From the NCBI RefSeq assembly GCF_963676685.1, contig NC_092345.1:85997592-86061591 (forward strand): a stretch of 64,000 bases of DNA. Direction: 5' to 3'. A model generated the notes under the pieces. That model was not told the DNA's origin. It ran no database searches and was given only the letters and a program-made list of their open reading frames with translations. Both the position numbers and the translations under genes were made by a program. The stretch is from Mytilus edulis (lineage: Eukaryota > Mollusca > Bivalvia > Mytilida > Mytilidae). Numbering within the stretch: position 1 is the first letter of the stretch; the number at the start of each line of letters is the position of its first letter. Below are positions 11,821 through 22,300 of the stretch, piece after piece.

Positions 11821-12592
11821 TTACTGTTTGCAATAGCATTAATTGTTCTAAATAATAAGGATGTTCTTATCCCAAGCATAAAAACTTAGCCGTATTTGAC
11901 ACAACCTTTTTCAACTTTTGATCTTCAGTGCTGTACAACTTTGTACTTTTTTTCGCTTTCGATCTTTTATATCTGGACGTCACTGGTGAGTCTTGTGTGG
12001 ACGAGGCGCGTTTTTGGCGTATTAAATTTTAAACCTGATGCTTTTTGTTATTCATTAATCATGTGTTTCTTTGTCTAATACGTTTTCCTATTTATTTGTA
12101 TTATAGTCCTGTAATATTAAGTTGTCATTTCTATATTATATTTAACATTGCCATTAAAGTGCGAGGTTTAGCATGCCACAAAACCAGGTTCAACCCACCA
12201 TTTTTTCCTTTAAAAATGTCCTGTACAAAGTCAGGAATATGGCCATTGTTATATTATAGTTCGTTTCTGTGTGTGTTACAATTTAACGTTGCGTCGTTTG
12301 TTTTCTCTCATTTTTGAGTGTAAATTGACATTGGGATAAGACGTGTCACAGTACTTGTCTATCCCAAATTCATGTATTTGGTTTTGATGTTATATTTGTT
12401 ATTCTCGTGGGATTTTGTCTGATGCTTGGTCCGTTTCTGTGTGTGTCAGTTACATTGTAGTGTTGTGTCGTTGTTCTCCTCTTATATTTATGCGTTTCCC
12501 TCAGTTTTAGTTTGTTACCCCGATTTTGTTTTTTGTCCATGGATTTATGAGTTTGAACAGCGGTATACTACTGTTGCCTTTATTTGGTATAT
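11820..12592 (+). repeat. Dispersed repeat family M, long copy
   Basis: It carries accaggttcaacccacc, aagtcaggaatatggcca, tccctcagttttagttt and the end block gaacagcggtatactactgt then tgcctttattt. Related copies lie at 18,893, 30,005, 54,150 and 62,905. Open frames such as the 142-codon one from 12426 are fortuitous, because they run into the reverse copy that follows. Confidence 0.7.
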
Positions 12593-12609
12593 ATATTTGA
12601 TGAAATATT

Positions 12610-12840
12610 TTATATGTTTTAAAGGCAACAGTAGTATACTGGTATTCAAAAGTCAGAAATCGATTGAGAGAAAACAAATCTGGGTAACAAACCAAAAGCA
12701 AGGGAAACACATCAACTATAGGAGGAAAACAAAGGAACAACAGGAACACAAAAGTGCAACGGAAATAAACGTCAACACACATAGAAACGAACTATTTTAT
12801 AACAACTGCAATATTCCTGACTTGGTACAGGGCATTAGAA
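12610..12840 (-). repeat. Family M, inverted copy forming a palindrome with 12,430-12,592
   Basis: Read on the minus strand it repeats the 3' part of the preceding copy: gtatactactgttgccttta, then in the other direction gggtaacaaacc, gggaaacac and gaacgaacta. The two copies meet tail to tail across about 20 bp, so roughly 160-180 bp on each side can pair. Confidence 0.75.
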
Positions 12841-13289
12841 GAAAAACACAGTGAAAGGCCATTTCTATATTTTTCACTGTTTCTGTACACTATCAAGGAT
12901 TTAAATACATTGTGATTAAAAAAAGTGTTGCATCTTGTAGTATCTCAAGTATTGTAAAAGGTTTATGTAAAAATGCCAAGTATCACACATTTACAAGCCA
13001 ACCTAAGTTTCTTTGATTCACCACATTAACTTTATTTTTATGAAATAAATCTGTTTTGATGAAAAAAATCCAACAGATCCATTGTCAATCCAAACTATGA
13101 ATGGTGTATGTATGACAGGAAATCTGCCAAGGTCTTTGCATACTCATTATATACTCATACAGTCACTGTTTACTGTCCATAACATTTCTGTTCATCATAT
13201 TAACAAATTCATTGATTTTAGCTCCAAGGAGACGTTGAGATTGTCAGCTTGTCCTTCTTGAGTAGCCCCTGAGTTGTGACACTGTTTAT

Positions 13290-13700
13290 ACTAATATGTG
13301 TCTTTCTAAGTTGTGATGTTACACTATTGTTTCAGGTAAGGGTGAAGGTTGGTACCTACTAGTATTAAAACGTTTAAACCCGCTGCATTTGTTTGCACCT
13401 GTCTTAATTCTGTCATTTATTCCAGGTATCTATGATGAGTTTATTTATCAGTAATTTGATGTTCAGTAGTTGTCGTTTGTTGATGTGGTTCATAAGTGTT
13501 TCTCGTTTCTCGTTTTTAAATAGATACGACTTTGTTTCCCCGTTTGAATTGAATTCACTAGTCATTTATGGGGGCTTTTATAGCTAGTTGAACCAAGACT
13601 CTGTGTTGAAGAACATTATTTGACTTTTAATGTTTAACTTTTACAACTTGTAACTTGTATGGAGATATGTCTCATTTGCACTCATACCACATCTTCTTAT
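13290..13700 (+). repeat. Dispersed repeat family B, long variant
   Basis: It contains gtgatgttacactattgttt, gggtgaaggttggtacctac, cccgctgcatttgtttgcac and the family end actcataccacatcttctta. Related ends occur at 14,963, 37,967, 47,443 and, reversed, 53,219. Confidence 0.65.
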
Positions 13701-13759
13701 ATATATATCAGCTGTTTTTATAAAGAAAACTTTTGGGTTTCAATTGATAAACAAAAAGG

Positions 13760-14029
13760 ATGAGTTCTAAAAAAAACATGATTTCCTTTACACTATCTAC
13801 AAAAAAATCTATTCTAAACTCTATTCCATATATTTTTATTGGATTTAAAGTTGCACATCTTTGCTCTAGCGCTAGATTTCCATTATTTGACAATTTGTTC
13901 CTATTTTTCCAAATTGATTATATAATATCTGACATTTTCTACTCTTATTGTCTAGATACTCGTCTTCCTACAAAACCAAAATTAAAGTGGTTAGCAATAA
14001 CATCGATAGGATTAATGCATTATGACTAA
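13760..14029 (+). other. Unassigned 89-codon open frame
   Basis: I recognise no family. The frame starts at ATG 13760 and is hydrophobic in its centre. It lies about 1 kb before coding-like text at 14,970-15,220, and both could be remnants of one degraded element. No splice sites or motifs support it, so it may be chance. Confidence 0.12.
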
Positions 14030-14669
14030 CAATTAGTTGTCAGTGAAAATGAGAATCTACGAAATATGTTCATGTCTCAAAATATTGAATTATAATTATG
14101 ATAATTGTTCTATAACATTTAATGCTCAACATTCCAATTTTTCTAATTTCAATGATTTAGACAGGCTCAAGTGTGTTATCAGAATAAAATTAGACTGAAC
14201 AAAACATTATTATTAAAGAAGTAATTTTCGTACCATATTCTTGCATAGGTAGTTTATTGAAATTACATTTTCGACATTATATATCATTCAAGTGTATTAT
14301 TGTTTTATGATAACAAACCAACTCAAAAAGATAAATAAATACATACATACAGTTATAAACAAAAAATAGACTTGTACAATAGACGGCAAAAAATAACAGC
14401 AACAATCTAGGTATAATTAGTCATTAAACACTACCATTAGAAATTATAGTATGATGGAGTACAATTATGGTATATGGCTTAAAGGAAAATATTTTTTCTA
14501 AAATTCCAATATTTCTTTTGTTATTATTTTGCTTATTATTTTCGGACATATATATTTTAAAATTTGAACGCTTGTGTATTGCAGAAAAGAATGGTTCGAT
14601 GCAGCATTCGTGGTTATATATAATATTTATTAAATACTCTCGACGTTTCGTGGCGGAGAACACAATATT

Positions 14670-14963
14670 ATGTATGTATGTGCCTGTCCCAAGTCAGGAG
14701 CCTGTAATTCAGTGGTTGTCGTTTGTTTATCTGTTACATATTTGTTTTTGTCCAATTTTTTTATATAAATAAGGTCGTTAGTTTTCTCGTTTGAATTGTT
14801 CTACATTGTCATTTCGGGGCCTTTTATAGCTGACTATGCGGTATGGGCTTTGTTCATTGTTAAAGGCCGTACGGTGACCTATAGTTGTTAATTTCTGTGT
14901 CATGTTGGTCTCTTGTGGACGGTTGTCTCATTGGCAATCATACCACATCTTCTTTTTTTATAA
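14670..14963 (+). repeat. Dispersed repeat family B copy
   Basis: It carries cctgtcccaagtcaggagcc, ttagttttctcgtttgaat, gcggtatgggctttg, ggtgacctatagttgttaat and the end cattggcaatcataccacat. A reverse copy at 53,219-53,700 has the same order. Confidence 0.75.
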
Positions 14964-14969
14964 TAACTA

Positions 14970-15222
14970 ATAGAAGACATAATTTGATAAGGGATATTTA
15001 CATTGTGACTATTTCACAGCCAAAAATTGTTAAGGACCGTATTGAACAGTACGAAGTACAATCTATCATAGAGGACACTATTGTATCTTTCACACCGTGG
15101 TCTAAAAGAATAGCAGATATCCAAATTTCAAACCATTCTTAAGTTTCCGTTAAAACGTCTGGCAGAACCTATAGCATTCGGATTATTCTTTCCAAATGAA
15201 GCCACATCTGTGTTGCTAAATA
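14970..15222 (+). pseudogene. Coding-like fragment with a frame break, unassigned
   Basis: One frame reads NLIRDIYIVTISQPKIVKD then EDTIVSFTPWSKRIADI to a stop at 15,142. Directly after, another frame reads KFPLKRLAEPIAFGLFFPNE up to the start of a family A repeat at 15,222. Composition and codon pattern look coding, with one frameshift between the halves. I do not recognise the protein. It is most likely a remnant of a mobile element or pseudogene truncated by repeat insertions on both sides. Confidence 0.3.
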
Positions 15223-15362
15223 AACTCATCATAGATACCAGGACTAAATTTTGTATATACACCAGACGCGCGTTTCGTCTACAAAAGACTCATCAGTGAC
15301 GCTCGAATCCAAAAAAAATAAAAAGGTCAAATAAAGTACGAAGTTGAAGAGCATAAAAGGAT
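15222..15362 (+). repeat. Repeat family A, truncated copy
   Basis: It begins aactcatcatagataccagg and continues through cagacgcgcgtttcgtctac and gaagttgaagagcat, then stops before the second half of the family consensus. Confidence 0.75.
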
Positions 15363-15436
15363 TTTAAAGCTTTTCCCGATAGTTTAATCTTAATCTTACG
15401 TGAATATAAAAAGCCTTTCAAAATCATTTTCAGATT

Positions 15437-15727
15437 ATGGTTGCGAAATATTTGGAGATAAAAAAAAAATTGATACTTCTAGATCCTCAAATACAACACA
15501 TCTCCATTCTAATGCAACCGAGGGCAACATCGTTAATACAAAATTATAGTCAAAATGACGTCGCATACCATTTTAGCCCATCGATTTTGAAATTGTTGCA
15601 ATACAATTTCTTGTGTTATCCAATCGAAATGAATTGTACAAACAGTTGTATGATAATAAGTAATCTTCAAAACAGTTGTTTCAGAATTGTTTTGGTATTT
15701 TTAATACTTAAAATAAATAACAACTGA
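15437..15727 (+). other. Unassigned 96-codon open frame
   Basis: Open from ATG 15437 with no recognisable motif. It lies between two family A repeats. The leucine-isoleucine-asparagine composition is what AT-rich non-coding DNA gives by chance. Listed because it is the longest frame in an otherwise unexplained gap. Confidence 0.12.
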
Positions 15728-15863
15728 GTAACCCTTTTAAAATGAATTAAACGGAATTTGATTGACGAAAGAAGATTTGACTTAACAACTCAATAACCTG
15801 TTGTAGAAATATTTGAAAAGTAAGACATGTAAATTGTTATTGTTAAATGATAGAATCAGATCG

Positions 15864-16200
15864 AATAAACTCATCATAGATACCAGGATTCAAATTTAAT
15901 ATTTACGCCAGACGCGCGTTTCGTCTACATAAGACTCATCAGTTACGCGCGAGTAAAAAAAAGTTAAAAATGCCAAAAAAAAATTCGAAGTTGAAGAGCA
16001 TTGAGGACCAGAAAAGTTTTGCCAAATACAGCTAAGGTAATTTATTCCTGAGGTAGAAAAGCCTTAGTATTTCTAAAATTCAAAGTTTTGTTAACAGTTA
16101 ATTTATAATTATGAACATATCAATGATAACTCAAATCAACACAGAAGTGCTGACTACTGGGCTAGTGATACCATCAAATTGACAGTCTCTGATCACAAAC
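15864..16200 (+). repeat. Repeat family A, near full copy
   Basis: It runs from aactcatcatagatacc through gttgaagagcattgagg and gccaaatacagctaagg to cagaagtgctgactactggg and ctagtgataccatc, the extended 3' part also seen at 28,570-28,990. It sits directly downstream of the putative exon at 16301-16372. Confidence 0.8.
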
Positions 16201-16300
16201 TTTAACCTGTTTGTAATGAATGACTGGTCAAAACGTATTCCTCTACGAAATACTCGACTTGTATTCTCATTGCATGAGTTGAAGTGTTTAAATAATTTAC

Positions 16301-16372
16301 CTTTTCAGCAGCAGCAAGTTTTGCCCAATCAAAACGTTTTCCAACTTCCTTTCCATGCATGTATTGAATTAC
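16301..16372 (-). CDS. Secreted-protein gene, exon 3
   Basis: Exactly 24 codons (VIQYMHGKEVGKRFDWAKLA, then AAEK) lie between the acceptor attcaag and donor gtaaat. The intron separating it from exon 2 would be about 7.3 kb and filled with repeats, which weakens the link. Confidence 0.4.
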
Positions 16373-19300
16373 CTTGAATAATGATAAAAATGTTAAACAG
16401 GAATCATTAATTTGACTAGTACTGCCTGTTACACATGCTTTCGATTTCCGTGCGAATGACACATTTTAGTCGACTTTTTATCGAGAACACTTGCAACCAA
16501 CCACCAGTAAGTTTCATTAATAAAGTTAATTGCAGCATTTGTACAAGCACGAACTTAAACCTACACTATTAACATGTTACATAACAAATCTATGTAAACT
16601 TCCTAAATTTTTGAAATAAATCTTAGTTATTTTTTTTCCCATAATCCGCAAAAAAAATTGAATGCTTTCCATTGTGATCCATAAAATGCATGCGACGAAT
16701 AATATTGAACAGCAGTAATATTTTGTGTTTTAAAGTTTGTAAAACAATATATTATTGCGAGTTCTTGTCATTTTTCTTCGATATGCTTCATAGTTTTCAA
16801 AGGTACCAGGCTTACAATTTGATACGCCAGACATAATATAGTCACCAATACAAACCTTAAAAAAAATGAAAACGTAAAGAACCATTCAAAAGTAATCGTA
16901 ATAACGTTGCGCAAGATGTTCCTACAACACGACGTTACACCACCACGACGTCAAAGAGGGTTTTCTGAAACTTTTGACGTATATTTATTCAATTTGCAAG
17001 TTTCAGTGTTTTTTTTTATGTAGTTGGTTGATTCTATTTATGTCTCTAATAATTTTGTGATGTCTATTTACCATGAATTTATTTACCTCAAGTTGTGGAA
17101 ATCGATCAAATAATGTTTACCACCTTAAAATGTTGTATTGTCGTATGCAATGAACTTGAAGGAAGGAAAAATGGAACAGAAGTATACGGTTTTGCAATAA
17201 ATTAATTAAAACAAATTTAAACTTTAATTGCAGGCTGCTAAAATTTTATGGTGCATATCATTTGTAATTTTTCATATCTTGATTCAACCTTAATACAAAT
17301 ATATCTGACACTCTGCAAGTAAATAAAAACACATTTACCCTTGATTAATTTGAATTGAATTGTATTAAGCTTTACTCATAATTTGTCGAAATACAACCAT
17401 TAATAAAAATTACTATAACTCAATCTTGAAAATTATTTTCCTAGTCATTTGAAGTTACTTGCTTCAGTTTTCTAACGTCTGATGTATATTTAAAATGTAG
17501 TAATCTTCTCCTGAATCATCCGTATAATACGGAGTTGCAATAATTCAATGAAACTGTTTGTGTCGCTGTTTCCGATAAGTCTTTCAGTTACCTCCATTCC
17601 AAGCACAACATGCATCGTTTTTATCTGACAGCCATCAATATGTTTTTTTTTTCAAATTTCACTACACGATTAGTTTTAATTAACAGGAATATTCAATTGG
17701 AACAAATTTAGCACATGTAACGTCGAAAAAAAGGGTTTTTCGAATTTTGCGACGTTTTTCGACGTTTGGACAAAATGGCTACCGTTTTGTAATGTTACGT
17801 AGCATTTTATTCCTGTTAAACCCAAACATGCAGTTAATAAAAATCTAGACTTTATGTACTTTTTGTGTATCTAACTTTTGTTTTGGTAAATTAAAAATTA
17901 CTTATTGAAATATCAGGTCAAGAACCCGAATTACTTGCTTGGACAAATGAAATATCAACTTGGACAAAATGGCTACCGGTTGAAAAACGAATGTGTAGAG
18001 ATGGTTTTATAGAACCTACAGTTTTTGAACTCACGAACATGAAGGCAAATATTTGTACTTTCGGTAGATGTTATAATTATCTCACATTCTTCAGACATTT
18101 TTAGCTATGTCGATCTACTTATAAAACTACCTTTCAGCCGTTGAATCAACAAAAAACGTCGTTGGACATTTTTCTTATTCCAGCTAAATATGCAGGCACC
18201 GAGTCAAAACAAAGACGAAAAAATAACGGATTCAATGTAACCAAGAACTGACATACTTCGTTGCTTCTGCCAAGTTTCGGGAAGATCAAAGAATAAGAAA
18301 TAGGATCACTATGCATAAGAGTTAAAACAGTTTTTCAAAAATGTAACGTTGGACATCCGTATTTTCACATAGCTTTGTTGTTTTAATCCTCAAATATACT
18401 AGATATTACTAAGCATATGACCAAGAGCTATAAGAACATAAAGGAAAACATATACTGAATTTGTTTTTATAGTGGTTAGTGTTTGTAAACATTTTATTTT
18501 GTTTTGCGGAGGCAATTTTGAAGATTCTGTTTTAAATCTTAGGAGTTGTAGGAACAGCGTGCGTGACGTTTATGCCACATGTTTTACAGACAATTATCTA
18601 AAAACTGCTACGGACGTATGAAATTACAGTTAGCAATGCGATCTCATATTGTATAACAATTAAAAGAAATTACTTGTAATCAATTTTTGGAAACAGTTAG
18701 AAAAACAATATTCCATTATAATTTGAAGGATTTCATACTTGGGACTGCAATATGGAATTGTGTTGCAATCCTCTAAATATTTATGTAATTTATTTAAAGG
18801 CGAAGAAAAGAGTTTGGTTAACAGATAATGTCTGCAGTTGTTATTTCAAATAGAAATAAGGTCAGAAATATTTGTATTGTTGGTTTCGAATAAAGGCAAT
18901 ACTACCGCTGTTCAAAAGTCATAAATCGATTGACAGAAAACAAACCCGTGTTACAAAAAACAAACAAACAGAGGTTGGAAAACCTCCTCGCTTTATGACA
19001 ATATTAAATATACATATAAAATGACAACATTACATGACGGGAACACAGTAAAATAAATGCAAAAACACCAATAACACAAAAATACATTTTTTTTTTTTTA
19101 TAAAAGTACATTTCGACATATTTATCACAGAATAACAACGAATAACTAAAACTATTTACGACAGAACACAAATACAGCGTAATAGAAAGACGAAGTGTGT
19201 GTCTATAAGACGAATGGTGTAACGCCACAAAAAGTAACGTTGCACGTTAATATGGGATTAGGTTTCTATTTATGTTATTTGATGTATTTTATAACAATTG

Positions 19301-22300
19301 CAAGAATTTTGATATATAATTGTGTTAGTGATATTGCAACTTATTATGTCAAATCAAACTGTGTAAAGGAAATAAATTCTGTGCACATATATATAGTTGC
19401 TTTAATTTAAAATCATCCAAATGAATGATTTCTACTTTTACATATCTAATAAAATATATGATGGAATCACAACTAAAAATGCTAAGACACAAAACTATAT
19501 CTGATCAGAATTACAAATACAATTTCGTAACCCAATATATGAATAAACATATTTATAAGTCTTATAGCAATGTGAATTAGCACTCAGTAAAACAGTAATA
19601 TACGGGAATAGGTAACGTTCGGTACTTAAAAGACAAGACGACGTTAATTTATAGTGAATCATAATCTAAGACGTGGAAAACATGTTCTTAGTTAGTTTAG
19701 ATAGACACATCGTAAAGATCAACTAATTCGTGAAAATGTTCGGAGTTTCATTTTTAATCTTTCCTCCTCATGAGTTTCTGCGCAAGGAGCACACTTCTGT
19801 ATATAAAGTCCATATAGTAAACATGCACGAGCAAAACGTATCAACTGCGATATGTAAACACCATACGAGGGGACAGAGGGTATGGGAAATTGATGGTTTG
19901 GAAGTTGAAATCGTCCCGTTTGTCATAGATTTTAGTGTGCAGTTGTCCATCTGTGTTAATATTGAGGAAGATATTAAGGTATCTAGCATTCCTTCTAGTA
20001 TCAGTAGTATCCTATATTTCAAGTTTTCTTTGATATAAAACATGTAAGTACTGGCTGAAATAAGGGTTATTCAGTGATAGGACATCATCAAAATATCTGA
20101 AAGTTAAATTAAAGAATTTCGCAAGGTGCTTTTTCTTTTTGTCTTTTAGAACGTTCTGAAAGAATTCTGCTGCACATGAAATTTTCTTTTACGCCCATGA
20201 GAACGGGTTTTACGAACAGTTCTAAAAACATATAGTTTTTAGATTTTGGATATATATATATAATTATTTTCTGTGACTGTATATTACATTATTTGTAGGA
20301 TCCTTTACTATAGATAATTTAGCTGATCTGTAACAATAACATCTTCATGCCTTATATATCATGTACTGTAGTACGCCGCTAGATTAAAACTGACGAGGAA
20401 AGGTAACACACGGCCAGCGAAAGCTCTTTTTTTTAGAGCCCAGGTGGTCGTGTGGTCTAGCGGAACGGCTGCAGTGCAGGCGATTTGGTGTCACGATATC
20501 ACAGTAGCATGGTTTCGAATCCCGGCGAGCGAAGAACCAAAAATTTGCGAAAGCAAATTTACAGATCTAACATTGTTGGGTTGATGTTTAGACGAGTTAT
20601 ATATATATATATATATCCAAAATGTTTACAGAATTGGTTCTTGATATACTACCAATTCCCATGATATTTTCATTCAGACGAGAGGATAAACTATCTGTAT
20701 GTTTTTAATCCGAGTAATTCAATTATTTTCCGTGATGGTACAAACTTTGAATTAGATTCCCTAGGCTGCTTATTTACTACTTCTAAAGGTTGAACTGCTA
20801 AATATCTAATAAGATGACTGTGCTTCTTATGATGTTGATAAATGATTCTTTTTAATTTATTGGGTCTTTTAAAACGATAAAAGTGTTCTTGCGTGCGCTT
20901 AGATAAATAAGGTCCAGTTTCACCTACGTACTGAATTTTGCATCCCTGTTTGTTTCATGTGAGTAAATAGATACTGTCAGTTTTTTCAATTTAGATCAGT
21001 TTCAAAATTTAAGGAAGATTTGCGACCATTAAGCGAAGACCTTACCGTATTATTTGTGGAAAAACGGTTTTTTTTTTTGGCATGACACATATCGATAGAA
21101 TATTAACCACGATTTGTCTTGTTAAAAATGTTAGCGATTGTAATAATATTTAGATAAGCGATTTTAAAGATTGTGACGTGTTGATATCATTTGAACGAGT
21201 TTCGAATTTAGTAATTTTTCCATTTCTAAGATTCATTTTTTTTATTTCGTTTTTCGAATTTCCAATTGAAAGGAGAAAAGTCTGGCGTCCAGAATATGAA
21301 CCAGCACACATGCATCAAATAAAGTAAAAATGATAAAACTGTTCCGCTTAAGACTTCAAACGCTATTCGTCACCAAGTACCTGACAATCAAAAAAGAACA
21401 GCCCCGAATCTCACCTTGCTCGCATGAAATATGCTTTATGAATTTATTTCGATTGTCTGTTGAAAACGTTCACCATTTTCACAGTATTCTCTTACAAAAA
21501 TGTTATTTCCTTTTTGAACAGATGTAATTTTAAACTTTTTTATCGAGAACCTGTGTTGCCATTTCAGAATGAAAAACAAGAAAATAGGCTTACACAGACT
21601 TTTGTAAAACAAACTAAGACCTTTTTCTCAATGAAAAGGCCCAGGGATTTCTCTTATATAACACCATACAAACATCAAAACCTATGAACTCTTTGAGCAG
21701 TCACAGACCTTTCTCTTATACAACACCATACAAACACCAAGACCTAAGTACTCTTTGAGCAGTCACAGACCTTTCTCTTGTATAACACCAAGACATACTT
21801 ACTCTTTGAGCAGTCACACACCTTTCTCTTGTATAACACCGTACCAACACCAATACGCATGTACTCTTTGATAATCACAGACGTTTCTCTTGTATAACAC
21901 CATACAAACACCAAAACCTATGTACTCTTTGAGCAGTCACAGACCTTTCCCTTAGATAACACCATACACACACCAAGACTTATGTACTCGTTGGGCCGTC
22001 ACAGACGTTTCTCTAGTGTAACACCGTACAAACACCAAGACCTATGTCCTCATTGAACTTTCACAGACCTTTCTCTTACATAAAACCGTACCCACACCAA
22101 GACCTATGTCCTATTTGGGCCGTCACAGACGTTTCTCTTGTATAACACGGACAAACACCAAGACCTATGTCCTCTATGAACAGTCACAGACCTTTCTCTT
22201 GTATAACACCATATAAACACCAAGACCTATTTACTCATTGCGGTGTCACAGACGTTTCTCTTGTATTACACCATACAAACACCAAGACCTATGTACTCAT

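Noticed and set aside
12426-12854. 142-codon plus-strand frame, one of the longest in the window
   Set aside because: Its two halves are reverse complements from two facing copies of family M, so it is a palindrome artefact.
13075-13140. Plus-strand text resembling an exon (DPLSIQTMNGVCMTGNLPR)
   Set aside because: No good donor follows and no neighbouring exon can be found in phase.
20447-20530. tRNA gene
   Set aside because: A- and B-box-like motifs exist, but no acceptor stem or anticodon arm folds, and the body continues as a SINE with an AT tail.
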